A stretch of 64,000 bases of DNA, from positions 186,001 through 250,000 of the forward strand of contig JAIWND010000030.1 in the NCBI GenBank assembly GCA_025330725.1, written 5' to 3'. The position numbers and the translations under genes were made by a program. The DNA is from Chlamydoabsidia padenii. Its lineage: Eukaryota > Mucoromycota > Mucoromycetes > Mucorales > Cunninghamellaceae. Positions 24,709 to 37,400 of the stretch are shown here, one piece after another. Under the pieces are notes generated by a model. That model had not been told where the DNA came from and made no database searches. It worked only from the letters and a program-made list of their open reading frames with translations. How positions within the stretch are numbered: position 1 is the stretch's first letter; every line of letters begins with the position of its first letter.

Positions 24709-26486
24709 TCAAAGTCTATATCTAAAGTTTTGATCTTGAGTATCCGATTGATCCAAATAAGCATCTGTATGACCATGATTGTCCATTCGCTGTTCGTTCC
24801 GCCTAGCCATCCATAGCCGTGACACATTAAGAGTAAGTATAACCATTAGCATAGCCACGGTAAAGCCAATCATTCCGCTTCGGTAGGAAGGGGCTTCGTC
24901 AGACACCATCATTAAAGGACCGACAAAGTTACCAATGGTGTAAAAAATCATGATTCCGCCATTATAAAAGATTTTCTTCGAGTACCCTTTCACATTACTG
25001 CCAACAATAGTGAGTAGCATGGCGTAACTTCCGTTGAATGCCCAACTGAGATAGTAGGCAAATAGTTTGATTGGTTGATGAGGTAATACCGCCAAAAGAA
25101 GACACCCAAACATGGAGATCACTGAGGTTACGCAACCAGTCCATACAAGTTGTTTTGTTTTATGTTCCAGTAGAATGACAAGAGCTACATAAAGGGTCAC
25201 CACTGTACCGACTGGTAGTTGAAGCAGGATGGCATTGAGAGACTATAAACGTATGATCAAGGGAATACTGTATTAGTATCATCAAAACATAAATTCTTTT
25301 GTTGACAAACTTACTGAAAATCCCAATGACTTTACAAATGGATTTCCAAAAACTACCAAACCACCATTTGGTAGATGAATACAAAGTGCCGTTAAACAAA
25401 GGACCCAGAATTGAAGTTCTTTTACAGCTTCCCAGTAATGAGCATGGTTCACCTTTCTTTGTCTGACCACAGCATTGTCTTGTGTCCGATCATCCATGAT
25501 TTCTTTTTCTTCGGGTGTCAGTCGGAATAGATGGGAATGAGGTTGATCAGGCAAGAAGAAGAAGACCAGTATACCTAGTAATACCGTCAAAGCACCGAGA
25601 ATAATAAAGTTCCTAAATACACAAGATCAAAAACATGAGAGTTTTGCATCCGTTAATCCGTAGATGATCCCATCATTCTCTCTTACCATTGCCATGCTCG
25701 GATGTTTCTTGCCATGTCCATATGAGCGATACCATAAGATAACAGATTCGCAAAAATCACACCAAATCCATTCGACATCCAAAGGAATCCAAAACATCTT
25801 GGCTGTTCTTCACGACGGTACATTGTGTTCACAATGATTAAAAGGCAGGGATAACTAGAAGTAATATTAATCAAATCATTTTATATATGTGATGAGTACC
25901 TACGTTGCTGCTTCAAAGAGTCCAAGTAAAACACGCAAGATTGCCAAGGTAGTAAATGTTTTTGCTTGTGAAGTGAGTGCCAATACAACTCCCCAAATAG
26001 TTAGCAAGGTTCCGAGATACTTGCTGATACTTGGCACACGTTGTATAAAGTAGTTGTTGGGCATTTGAAACAGAATGAAGCCGATATAAAAGACAGATCC
26101 CAGGATACTGTATTGTGTTGGATTAATGTCGCAGTCTTCCAACATACCAAGTACTGCAGCCGCGCTAAGAACAGCCTTATCAGCATCTATTACAAGCATC
26201 GAAGAGTGGTAAAAAAGGGGGTTTAGTATGCATCAAGTGGGTGTACGTTCATGTGAATGTATTTACATTGAATAAAGACGCAACCAAAGACAAAAGGAAG
26301 TACATGCCAGTGTATTTTTGTAACAAGTGCTTTTTCAATAGATGATTTGAAGGGTGGTGTTGGAAGAGGAAGGTCAGACAAAGTAGAAGCATCGATGGCT
26401 TTATTAATGTCAATCTTGACTGGTAGTACCGTTGATTTCCAGTTTTGTTCAGTTGTCAGTTGTGAAGAAGTAGATTTGTGATGCAT
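24709..26486 (-). CDS. MFS permease, Dal5/Tna1 (anion:cation symporter) family
   Basis: Starts MHHKSTSSQLTTEQNWKST at 26486 and ends at 24709, with about six exons. The cytosolic N-tail leads to TM1 (IHWHVLPFVFGCVFIQ). Later segments include DADKAVLSAAAVLGMLEDCD, YSILGSVFYIGFILFQMPNN, ILRVLLGLFEAATYPCLLII, WQWNFIILGALTVLLGILVF and FFLPDQPHS. The order and the LFEAA motif match the fungal allantoate/nicotinate/vitamin permease family, with two six-helix halves and a charged central loop (LTPEEKEIMDDRTQDNAVVR). The substrate cannot be told from sequence. The C-tail is polar (DNHGHTDAYLDQSDTQDQ). Confidence 0.88.
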
Positions 26487-27672
26487 GAGACGATACAATT
26501 ATAGTAGAGATGAATGCTGGCAATCATTTTGTTGAGAAGGGGGGGGGGCTTTTTTTAAGACAAAGAGAGTGAGAAGAAAAGAATGCCCCGTGTGAGAAAA
26601 AAGAAATCAAGAAAAGCGATCGGTGTTTTAATGTTACTGGTGACACGATTCGTGCATGATGCCAACAATAATCCGCACGAATCGTCTTTATCCCTTCCAT
26701 CTCTTACCTAAACACAAAATTAAAGTGTGGGGTAAGAAATAGACTGATTAAGATTATATTCCCATCGATTATTATGATGGTGTAATAGTTCTCGGGTATC
26801 CAGAAAGTTATTCTCTCTGATGATGGTTTGGAACCACATGCCTATGTAGTCGATCCCATTCTCAGGGGAAAATCATAAGGTTTGGTGTATAATACCAGCA
26901 GGACAATCAAACTGCTTGAAGCTTTGTATGTTCAGTCAAAGTAATGAATCTCTAGAATCCATAAGTAGAGTAAGCGTCCAATCTGTGTGTGGCCGTTTTT
27001 TTGCTTTAGCCACACAAATGATCAAAGCTGTATTGAGCACAAATTCCAACTGGTTTACAGAAAAGTACATCTATCTATTAATGGGACATTATTATTTCAG
27101 TTGATTATTCGATATTAGTACTTTAGTAGAGCTAAGTCCAAACATACATAGTGTCAAAAAAGAAGAAGCGTTGTGACAGAAGTGAACTTGACCCATTTGT
27201 TTAATCTTGACGAAATCATTAATTGGGGACTTTCAAAGACCGGCACCACTATATAAATAAACAGCTACATATACATATCGTTTTTATCATAATGACTTAC
27301 TAATGTGAATCAATCTATTTGTTACCAATGTGAACCGAGGATCTTATTTATTTTATATCAATGTGGATCAATGGCGTCACTCATTCTATATCATTAATCT
27401 TATTTTAAAATTAGTATAAAGACTCCCTCTCAATCCATACCCCCCAGAAAGTTATTCAGTTTTATCTTAACAAGTTTCTCAATCAATAAAAAGCTTGGCA
27501 TAAAACCGATATCAAGAATTTTTCTTTATTAACTACTTTGTCTATCAAGTTACTCGACAAGTGTAACTTTGTCTTTGCAAGATCCATTTTTTATTTCAAA
27601 TCCCGCTTTCTCTTTAACCTATTCGTTTAACAAGAACGTTCAACTGGTTGAGTCTAACTCAAAAAGATTTCA

Positions 27673-28172
27673 GTGCTCACTACTTTAATAATACAAGACA
27701 TATGTTGAGCCTGAGGCACGATATTTCGGGCCTAACATGGACGATTTCCTGCAAGCCATCTTTGGCGCTTCTCATAATTTTTTTTGCCGCACTTACTGTC
27801 TTCACATTTTCTACCGTACTCACCGCCATGACCGCCCCCTTACATATAATTACCCCTTATTTCATAATTTAGTATAAATACCCCATCTTTCCCCACAATT
27901 TATTCTTCTTTAGTTTATAAGTATAATATATTATTTACTCAACCCTTTTATATAAAATTCAGTACAAAGGACTTTGATCCACCAAAACTACTGTCTTATT
28001 TTACCTTGTTTCTATCATCTATATAGAAACTTGATTTGTTTTTGACTCTATCATTGATATAGAAGTCCTTTATTTTATTACTTCAGACTATAAGTCTTGA
28101 CTTTATTTTATTTTTATTATTTTACTTCAAAGGTTGAATATTAACCACAAATATTCTGGTGCTCACTACTTT
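27673..28172. repeat. Possible LTR-like insertion flanked by a 14-bp direct repeat
   Basis: GTGCTCACTACTTT occurs exactly at 27673-27686 and again at 28159-28172. The interval begins near 27703 with TGTTGAGCCTGAGGCACG, contains a TATA-like TTTAGTATAAATACCCC (about 27870) and several T-rich polyadenylation-like signals, and is strikingly AT-rich without coding frames. These are features of a solo LTR or short retroposon beside a tRNA gene, but no clean TG...CA ends with a 4-6 bp duplication were found. Confidence 0.3.
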
Positions 28173-28533
28173 TTAAACTCAAACGATCTACTTGAATCAA
28201 TCCATCTCTACAAGAGAGAAAAGAAAATCAATTTAACCTCCGAACCAAGCACACTTTGACTGGTTCCTGAATTTCCTATTTGGACTCTATAAACGCAAAT
28301 TTACATTATCTAAAGATAATAACATATCTACAACACTCATATAAAAACACAAAAACCACAAAAACACACCCACGTTACCTAAATCCATACACATTTAGCC
28401 GTAACACGAGAGAGAAAGAAGAAAGAGACAAAAAGAAATTTCCAGATTGATATCTATTTTTCCAGAGAAAATCACTTTTTATCTCCGACAAAATTTAAAC
28501 CCCTATGTTTTTCAAATCCCGGCAAAAGTTTTA

Positions 28534-28604
28534 TGCATCAACAGGGACTCGAACCCTGGCCATCAGCTTGGAAGGCTAATATTCTACCCTTAAACTATTG
28601 ATGC
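28534..28604 (-). tRNA. tRNA-Gly (anticodon TCC)
   Basis: The minus strand folds as a cloverleaf without an intron. The acceptor stem is GCATCAA/TTGATGC. The D-arm region is TAGTTTAAGGGTAGAAT. The anticodon stem TTAGC/GCTGA closes the loop CTTCCAA, with anticodon TCC. The T-arm is CAGGGTTCGAGTCCCTG. The discriminator base is A and CCA is not encoded, as expected for a eukaryotic nuclear tRNA. A-box and B-box (GGTTCGAGTCC) promoter elements are internal. Confidence 0.93.
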
Positions 28605-28648
28605 TCCGACGAAATTTTGCTTTTAAATGCTATATAAAGTACTTTCAA

Positions 28649-28671
28649 TCACGTGATTTTAAATCACGTGA
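28649..28671. promoter_or_regulatory. Paired E-box palindrome
   Basis: Two CACGTG hexamers (28650-28655, 28665-28670) sit in a near-perfect inverted repeat, TCACGTGA and TCACGTGA around TTTTAAA. This spacing suits cooperative bHLH binding (Cbf1/Pho4/USF type). It lies between the tRNA-Gly 5' end and the 3' end of the F-box gene, so its target is unclear. Confidence 0.4.
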
Positions 28672-28826
28672 CATATCAGAGCGGCTTTGCAAGTGTTTCA
28701 ATCTACAGGTTATTAATGACATGTACACTTTTTTTGTTTGTTTATATTTTGCTTTATTTAAAACCAGTATTTAAGGTACTTGACTAATCTACATGTGTTA
28801 AAGGGGGGAGGTCTAAACTAAAGAAT

Positions 28827-31143
28827 CTATATACCATTTTGTTGAGTATGACACATTACATATGCCAAGCAATCCACAGATATATTCGTTTTCGTCAGAT
28901 CGAGTTCTTGAAGTATTCGTCGTACCTTGGGTGCCTTGTCGCATGGTCGTATGTTATCAATAAAGCATCGAATCCCAGCGTCGGTGATGGAGCGGCAGCG
29001 ACAAAGATAAAGTTTTGACAAGAGCGGACAATGAAGAGCCAGAGATGAAAGTACCACATCCGTTACCCCTGACAGTCCTGATAAATCCAATTGTCGAAGC
29101 TGTGGTGTGTGTTCAATGAATAAGCAGAGTCCGAGTTCGGTGATGTTTGCGCAGTTTGCGAAACTACATTCCACCAAGTTTGGTAAAGCGGTGCACGACT
29201 TGTTTTGTGGTTGCTGGATCATGTTGAATATACAATTGTCTGTGAGTTGTGTGTTGCCTGTCAAGTCGAGTCGCTCCACTTTTTGAAAGGAGCCCTCAAG
29301 TATAAAGTGTAAAAAATCATCCGTCAGTGATCTTGTTTGCTTGAGCGAGAGTTGTTTCCATAAAGATCGATGATGATTGTTCCTGTGTGATTCTGTGGTA
29401 TGATAATTGGTATTGCCGCCACCTGACGAGTTGTGATTCGAATGTGTTGCTACTGATACCGTTCCTGTTGTCATTGCAAATGAGAGTGGTGGGCGATGCC
29501 ACCGTTGTTGCCGATCTGGTAATATAGTTGCTGTACGATAAGGTGATGATGGTTCGGTGACAGGAAGCTTGCTAAAGTCGCTTCGATGGTAATGGAGTTG
29601 TTCCAGACGAGGGCAAGAATAACGAAGTATGTTGATCACAGGAGTGATGTTGACCAAAGAGTTTTCCAATGTTAGCTCGATCAAATAAGGACACCTTAAA
29701 AGGATTGCTGCGAGGTGGATCGCCGTTAAACCATGAATTCGAGACAAGCGGAGGCAACAAAGAGGAAGAGAAGGAAGAGAAGCCATGTGTTTCATATCTG
29801 TTTCCGAAAAGAGTCCACCAAAATGCTCCAGTTGCTGTAACGATTCACCGTCATGATATCCAAGAGATGTTGTTGTTGAATCAACATTGGTCGCAAAGCA
29901 ATTGTTCAGATCAAAAACTTCTAACCTCGTACATGTTTCCGATATAAGATCAATGATTTCATCCAGTTTAAAGTTGCATGACCCCAGTCGTAATATTCTG
30001 AGTGTCTTTCCCGCAGAGATAATGGTTTGGCGAAAAAAAAACCAGGATTCTTTGGTGAGACCCTGTAAAGTGGAACAGTCTATATATAAAGAGGTGAGTA
30101 TATTATACAATCAAGTCTACATCCGCCTTCTTACCGAGTTCATACAATTGTTTGCAGTTGGTTTGACAGAGCTTTGTCCACAGTGTTTCAGCATCCTGTA
30201 CGTTGTGTATACACAAAGACAAAAGAGGAGCACCTTGTAAATGAGACAGGTATAAGTTGATGATATGATTTGGTGGAGGGCGAGGATCGTCACAAAGCCT
30301 GAGGTGTTGCCAAAACATGGGGGTCGATAGGATCAAGTTACGCCAGGTACAGCTGACTCTGATGCAGTTTAAAAAGTCCTTCAATGGCAATTGCAAAAAG
30401 ATGGAGCATACAAGATCATAAGGCAAGTATTTGACCAGGTCCACCTTCTCCAAGGAAAAAGATGTTGGATTAGCTGTATTGATGTTATCATCACCATCAT
30501 CACCACAAAGAAGTATCGTTGTTTGTTGTTGAATGCCTTCATAGAGAATCCTTTCTTTCAAGAATACGTCATTCCACTGAGAGTCCAGCTTGTCAGGTAA
30601 AAGTAGAGTCGCACTTCGTTGCACCATAATTAAAGCAAAGTCGAATTGATTTTGTTGAGTATAGATATCTGCCGCTATAAGATACCAGGTCGAAGAAGAA
30701 TAGCTTTTTGCAATGAAGTTGCAGAGATCCAACGCCTGTTGATATTTACCCAATTTAAGTAGACATTTCACTTGATAGTGTATGTAAAGTTGCTGATCTT
30801 GAAGCCACTGTTGAGACTGGTGTGAGTCTAATTGTTGTAGTAGACCGTGCAAACCAACAAATAGTCTATACGCAACATCATATTGACCCTGTTGTATAAG
30901 CTGTTCACCTTTACGTTGTAGACTGTATAGGCGAGTTGGTTTGGTGTCAAAATAATTTGATATGAATCTGTTTGTAAAAAAATCAAAATCAAAAGAGCAA
31001 AGAAAGAAATCAAAAAATCCCGCCGCCTTTAAATTTATACGAAGGCGGAGTTTATCTTTGTCCGCCACAACCATCCCATCCTTCTTTATATCATATACAT
31101 ACCTTGAAAAGAAAGACGATAACAATAAAATGGTAGAAGCCAT
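28827..31143 (-). CDS. TPR/F-box/LRR protein, Dia2/Pof3-like SCF subunit
   Basis: Three exons (31103-31143, 30135-30967, 28827-30079) join in phase to 708 aa. The N-terminal TPR-like helices include LQRKGEQLIQQGQYDVAYRL, CLLKLGKYQQALDLC and DIYTQQNQFDFALIMVQRSA. The F-box follows: LPYDLVCSIFLQLPLKDFLN and RVSCTWRNLI. The rest is leucine-rich repeats of the AMN1/Grr1 kind (LDLTGNTQLTDNCI, LRQLDLSGLSGVTDVVLSSL, LCRCRSITDAGIRCFIDN). TPR-F-box-LRR in this order is the layout of budding yeast Dia2 and fission yeast Pof3, which target replisome and chromatin proteins for SCF ubiquitination. Orthology is inferred from architecture. A Ser/His/Asn-rich insert (about residues 490-530) separates two LRR blocks. 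The first intron contains AAATCCCGCCGCCTTTAAA. Confidence 0.8.
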
Positions 31144-32023
31144 GTATAAATGTATAAAATATACAAGATGAATGTGTGGTTTATTTTGGAATCCCAAAAA
31201 GGATTTAGGAGAAGCGGAAGATAAGAGAAAAAGAAAGGAAATCGGCTTGTTTCCAGTATACTTATAATTGCCCTGTGAACCTTTTTTATTTATTTTTTTG
31301 AGATGCGCATGAATTGGACGATATGTGGAGTATAAAGGTGATGTAATGTTGTTGGGGTTTTTATTAATCAGTCATAAAACAAATAAGAATATATTTTAAA
31401 TGGTAATGCTTTTTTCTAAAAGTCTATGACTAAAGTAGCAGTAGAAAATGGTTTCAGAGGGGTTAATTGATTTAAATGTTGCAGTCAAGTCGATCTACTA
31501 AAATGTTACCATGTGGCTATGTAAATAAATAAATATATATAACCAATTCCCTTCTACTGATTTTACCAGTCCTTGTTCCTCTTACTATAGCCAAAATGAC
31601 AACCAGACAGGATTTTTTAACAAAAAGTACCAAAAGGGATTCAGCATCAACCGAAAAAGGGGATTTTGAGCCGAAAGCGACTGATAAAGGATTGGCATTT
31701 CTGTGTAACCGACTTCCATGAAGGTAGTCTTTAAGCTCACTTGTATCAACAATACAGTCTTGTCATGAGGATGTCAAGTTGGGGTAGTACCATTGAGTAG
31801 TAAGGATGATTTTCTCGTCTTTGACAAAGGAAGAATGGGATCAACGCCCAGTGGTAAAATGTTGAATATCGGAATTTGAATCTACCAGCTCAAGGTTTCA
31901 CTCGTCAGCAAAATCCCTTTATTTTTATTTTTACCTTTCTCAGTTCAAACTTCTTTCATTCTTCTTGACTATCACCAACGCTGTCCCTCGTACCTTCTTT
32001 ATATCAACAAAGTTGACCCACTT
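31144..32023. other. Divergent promoter region (F-box gene / HMG gene)
   Basis: AT-rich sequence with no supported gene. It includes CGGAATTTGAA at 31870-31880, about 144 bp before the HMG gene ATG, and a (TA)-rich stretch near 31530. Confidence 0.5.
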
Positions 32024-33688
32024 ATGAAAATAGAAATATGGGCAAGTAAAGACAACAAGAAAAAGACTTTTTTAATTTTTTTAATTTTTATCTAACGTAT
32101 CATTGTTGTTACTGTAGATAACCTCGCTGATAATCTTCACTTTAACCTGACTTATCCTGATTTTACCCAACAAACTTCCTTACATGTTATTCACCAACAA
32201 GATACATCTTTCCAAGGACTTCCTTCAACTTACTCCACCTTTTCCTTGTTACCATCGTCTATTCCACCTAATCACTTGCACCAACCATCAGTCGATACGA
32301 CAAAAGAAACGACCAGGAAACAACAACTTTTACCACAAGCTTGCATCCAACCACAGCAACAAGAACAGCAACAGGAACCATCATTGCCCTCTCACGAAGG
32401 TATTCCACTAGATAACATTCTCTCTCCATCTTCTTCGCCACCAAAAAAAGCGACACCCACCAGAACTCGAGTGACACGACCACCCAATGCCTTTTTACTC
32501 TTCAACAAAGAAATGCGGAAACGGCTAAAGATCGATAATCCAACTTGGACAGTCAGTGAAATCAGCAAAGAAATTGGTGACAGATGGCGAACACTCAGTC
32601 AAGTAAGTAGACAAAAGCTAGATAGGGTCCGTATAGTCACTCACTCTTGATAATCTCTTTTTTTTTTTTTTTTTCATTTAAAGGAAAAGAAACACCTATA
32701 TGTTATTCATGCCAACAAGATCAAGGAAAGTCAACAAGCACTTCATCCAAATGCAATGTATATACGACGATCAAAAGCCGAACTGACTGAAGCTGGACAC
32801 TATCAAAAGGTAGAGAAGAAAAAGGCGGATTCAAGAGAACAAGCTCTCTCTCAAGTGATGACGACGGCATCTTCACCATTACCAACCACGGAAACTACAA
32901 CCCTATCATCAACCACAGCAATGATAACCACCTCTTCATCCACCATCATCAATACATCGGATACTAATTCAATCAACGGTATTTCTTCTGTACTCGAAAC
33001 CAATGTACTGTTTGGAAACAATGGATCATCTGCCTATACCATACCACGAGAAGAATCCTCTTATCAACCACCGGCACCACAACGAAAGCGACCCAAACGA
33101 AAACAGAAAAAGGACAGAAGCCCAGGAGCGCCAAAACATCCGTTATCAGCGTACATGTGGTTTCTGACTGAAGTACGACCTGAAACTCGAAACTCTTATC
33201 CTGGATCAACCGTAGGACAAATCAGTAAACTATGTGCAAATCGATGGCATGCAATGGCCGAAAAGGAACGATTACCTTGGATGACAAAAGCCACGGCGGA
33301 TAAGGCTCGATATGCTAGGGAAATGCGGGTCTATGCTTCACAGAGCAATCACACCATGGGCAGAGGCACTCGGCAGAAATATCGTGGGTCCTCTCCTTCT
33401 TTATTATTAACGATCGATTCAATATCACAACAACAGCAACAAATAGATCAACAAGAAGAACAAGATAAACAAGAACATCATCATGGCCTTTTTTATACAC
33501 CACCATCGACTTCAGCAGAAATGGTATCACCGACTTCGGTGGATCATCGTTTGCATTTTGGATCCTCTTCTTCTCTTTTACGAAATTCCCTCCCTGGAAA
33601 TGTCCCAATGCAAGATACCATGAATCCTAGTGAATTACTACAAACAAACTTGACTTCGGCGCTCCATGAAAATAATGACTCTTATTGA
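32024..33688 (+). CDS. Dual HMG-box transcription factor
   Basis: Three exons (32024-32045, 32118-32602, 32684-33688) join in phase to 503 aa, starting MKIEIWANNLADNLHFNLTY. The first HMG box is of the sequence-specific MATA/SOX type: TRPPNAFLLFNKEMRKRLKI, then NPTWTVSEISKEIGDRWRTL and a HPNAMYIRRSK end, split by intron 2. A Thr/Ser-rich linker and a basic RKRPKRKQKKDR patch (likely NLS) lead to a second box of the HMGB/non-specific type: PKHPLSAYMWFLTEVRPETR, then ISKLCANRWHAMAEKERLPW. The C-tail is Gln-rich. The first box resembles the sexM/sexP HMG domain, but the neighbours are not the usual mating-locus genes, so I do not call it a mating-type gene. Confidence 0.85.
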
Positions 33689-34475
33689 TCTTACTCTTTT
33701 AATCTTACTTTTTGTGTATATATTACTTTAATCCACTATCTAGTATAAATTTTAGTCACTAGTTTAACGAACCCTTTTAGTTATAGCTTACCCCCCACTC
33801 CCCTAGCTGTAGATTTTATAATCTCAATTAATTAATAAAATAAAAACATAGCATACCATTATCATCAATCTTGTCTTCTTCTTTGATTGTTTTGTAAGGA
33901 CGGTAGGTTTTATTTACCGTTCAGGTCAAGAACATGTTACTTTTGCATGATCTTCAACATTATTTATACTCCGATCCCGACCGTCCCTGCAGGCCAGACC
34001 TGTCATGAACTTGATCCCTGCTTGAAAATACAAAAATACCAATACTCATTTCATATACCAACCGATGCTAATAAATAAAGTAGCCATAGTGTGAGTTTAT
34101 CGCTCTTTTTTGCATTTCGAACCAGTTTTGCTAGGCAAAAAGCGTTCAGATCAAACACAATGATGGTGTGACTAACGAAAATACATATTTAAATCTCGCC
34201 CGTCTTCTACATTCCCTGTAACACCAATATAAGATACATGCATATATAAAACAATGATTGATTTTTATTGTAAATAAATCTATTGACAATATATATATAC
34301 GTTTATTTATGTAATGGACGTAAAAAAAAAGAAGGGGTAAAAAGCTACTGTAACAAAACCAAATGAATGAATAAATACGAATGATAAAAAAAAAAAAAAA
34401 GTAAAATAGAATATTGTATAAAAAGGGAGAAAAGTATGATAAACAAGTAATATAAAAAAAGTAATAATAGCAAAT
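33689..34475. other. Convergent intergenic spacer
   Basis: Between the HMG gene stop and the chitin synthase stop. AT-rich with A-runs near 34322 and 34387. No gene seen. Confidence 0.5.
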
Positions 34476-37400
34476 CTATTGTGGAGGTGGAGGATTGTTG
34501 AAGGGTGATTGTGGTCGATAAGGAGGAGCAGTTGCAGTACCCATTGGAGCCATACCAGCCATATTCATTCCACTCATGTATGACATGTGACTACCAGGCA
34601 TCATAAACGATGGAGCCCCACCACCAGTTGGCCCACCATAAAACGAAGGAGTACCGCCATAATGAGACTGGGTACTTGACATGTTGTAAACCGAAGGAGA
34701 TCCCATGTAAGGTTGATTCGAAGTAGCGTATTGTCCAGGTGCCATTGTTCCACGCTGACTATTCGCTCCATAACTATAATAACTACCTTGTGTAAACCCA
34801 GTTCGTGTCGTGCCCTTTGATCCTACCGACATGTTATCATCATTGTTGTTTTGCCAGTCGTCCAGATACAACCCTTCTTCATATTCAGACCATGTCATTG
34901 TCGGAATCGATTTCGGATCGAATTTGCCTTCATCCACCACCACCAATTTTTTACCCTTGTCACCGAGCACCACACGCGTGTTACCCCATGAGAAATCGTC
35001 AAAGTGCCAGTAAGAGTATAATGGAATCCAAAAGGAGAAGACCGGGATGGCGAGGATCGAGACCAACATCCAGATGATATATTCCCATTTACGATGGAGA
35101 ATAAAGATCAAGGCTTGTAAACCGTAGACACCAGCAATCGTCAGGATGGAGATGAACGGAATCGCGCCTTTCCAGGTGGCCAAAGAGTAGATCAAGTAGA
35201 CAAGGTACCCGACAATGGCAGGTTGGACCAATGTACTGATCAGATCCAACATGACCACAAACCGCATAGAGAAACAGCAGAAACCACAGAGTTGGGGTAA
35301 GAAGACTAGTTCACCAAGATTGTGAATCGTAGAGTTGATCCATCGACGACGTTGAGATATCAACACAGACCATTGATCGGGCTAAAAAGGAGAAAAAAAA
35401 AAAAAAGAAGATGAGTTTATCAATTGGGTTGTCATTTTTTTTTTCTTTTTTGTATGGATTATACATACTGCATTAGTTCGACATTTTGCATCAGGGGTAA
35501 ACTTGGTCTTGAATTTCGGGAAATGCTTGAGAATTAGTGTGGTCAAGTATCGATCTTCGCCGAGGAAGAGCAAATTCTTCTTGTGCAGAGTGTCCACCTT
35601 GTTGATCTGGTAATCCTCGATCACTTGGTTGGCGATAAGGAGAGGTTGGTTCTTTTGTGGGGTACGCACTCGGTAGATGGTGAAACAACCGGGTAAACAT
35701 GTGACAGTACCAAACAGAGATTCAAATGCCTTGATCAAGTAATGAGAGATAAAGTATTCGTACACCTGGATCATTGTCACCCATGTGTCCTTTTCGTTCG
35801 ACAAGAGAGTTTCACCACAAAGACCAATGATCTTGCTGTCATGGACCAACACGGACACCATTCGATTTAACCCATCCGGCATGACTTCAGTATCAGCATC
35901 GACCATGAGTACGAATTCGTAAAAAGACGGGTTGACACCAATGACATTCTTGATTTGATGATACATTTCCAGTTCCATGGGAGTCATAGGAGAGTCAAAG
36001 TGGACCTTGTTCAAAAAGCGCATAAGGACTAATTGAGAATCACGTTTACCACGATTACCAGGTTTTTGACGTTCACTGGGCTTGCCCACCTTGACACAAA
36101 CAATATAAGGGACGACGTGACCATGACATTCATACAATCCAGAGTAGATCTTGGCCATATTGTGTTGCTTTTGACCTTCACCCACCGAGAAGAACGACAA
36201 GGGTTCGGGATCGACATTAGCGTCAACACCAAGAATATCCAAAACGATCCGAGGCGTCGGCTTATCATTCCCACCACCCACAATCATACCATCACAAATA
36301 ATAAACAAAAGTTTGCGCTTGTCGTCATACTTTAGCACCGAAATCGAGTCGATCGTCTTACGCAAGGATTCTTCGTCTTCGGTATAACAAGGGACCTGAC
36401 AGATCACAAACTTGTCATGGTTTTCAGGATCACGCGTTGTGCCAAATTGAAGGGCGGCCAAGAATTTAAAGACAATAACTGCGCAAAGGAAGATGGTGAC
36501 AATCAATAAAAGGTATTCGGCAAAGATACATTTGGGTGAGTTGCGTTCATCCATGGTGCCCATATAAAAGAGATTCCGTAAACAAACCGATTGGCGCAGT
36601 TTGGTGGCATCGTCGAGATTCATTTCGTTCCATTTCGATGAGATATCTTGACCAGCATTTTGACGGAAGAGGTTGATCACAGTGTCGGACATGAAATTGG
36701 TATCGACATTTCCCGGAGCAGTTCCACCATGAGGCGCCACCGTTGTTCTTCCACCCAGGACATACGAGGTGACATCGTATACGCTACCGTTAAGGATGGC
36801 CCATGTACGAGGAGTGCTGATGCCATTGACTGTCACCGACGTGGTCGCTTGTTTGTTCACATCGTCAGGTGTGTATCCCATTGTGCCCAGCTTGTAGTTT
36901 TTCCGCAGATACATCATTTGCTGGTAATACCATTGAGGACGATAATCAGCATTGGAGATTCGGAAATCGTGGTATTTGGCATTCTTGTCGGTGAGGTTCA
37001 TGTTGTAATCAAAGTTGACATAATCCGAGACTTGGCCGTTTACACCTTCGCATAGTGCCGACACTTGGACAGGGAAGAGATTGGTGGCATCCGTACCGCC
37101 ATACGATAAAACCGAAGCAGCAGGAATCACATCAGAGGCCCAATGATGAGGAGCGAATTTAGTGAGATCAAACACTTCACCACGAATAGTGACATAGGCA
37201 TTATCTTTGTCGCTATGTTCTTGCAATTCGTTCATTGAAAAGACATCTTGATGAGGGCAGACCAGAGAGCCAAAGAAGACCAAAAACCAAATCATAGCAC
37301 CAGATAACAATACAATCAACATCACCAAGGTCACCTTTTCACGCCAAGCAAGTCGTACATCCGATCGTTTCATTCGTCCACACCACAACAAAAACTTTGA

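Larger units (their letters stand above)
26487..28826. other. Gene-poor region with LTR-like block and tRNA
   Basis: 2.3 kb with no supported protein gene. It holds the tRNA-Gly (28534-28604), an AT-rich LTR-like block (27673-28172), a TTCAAATCCCGGC string at 28511-28523 and a paired CACGTG palindrome at 28649-28671. The 26520-26720 part is the permease promoter side. Confidence 0.5.

Noticed and set aside
27648..27872. 74-codon ORF with a hydrophobic segment
   Set aside because: It spans the direct-repeat edge of the LTR-like block and starts at a non-ATG codon; no evidence of coding.
32024..33688. sexM/sexP mating-type locus
   Set aside because: Flanks are an F-box gene and a chitin synthase, not the triose-phosphate transporter and RNA helicase usual at Mucorales sex loci, and the protein has a second HMGB-type box.
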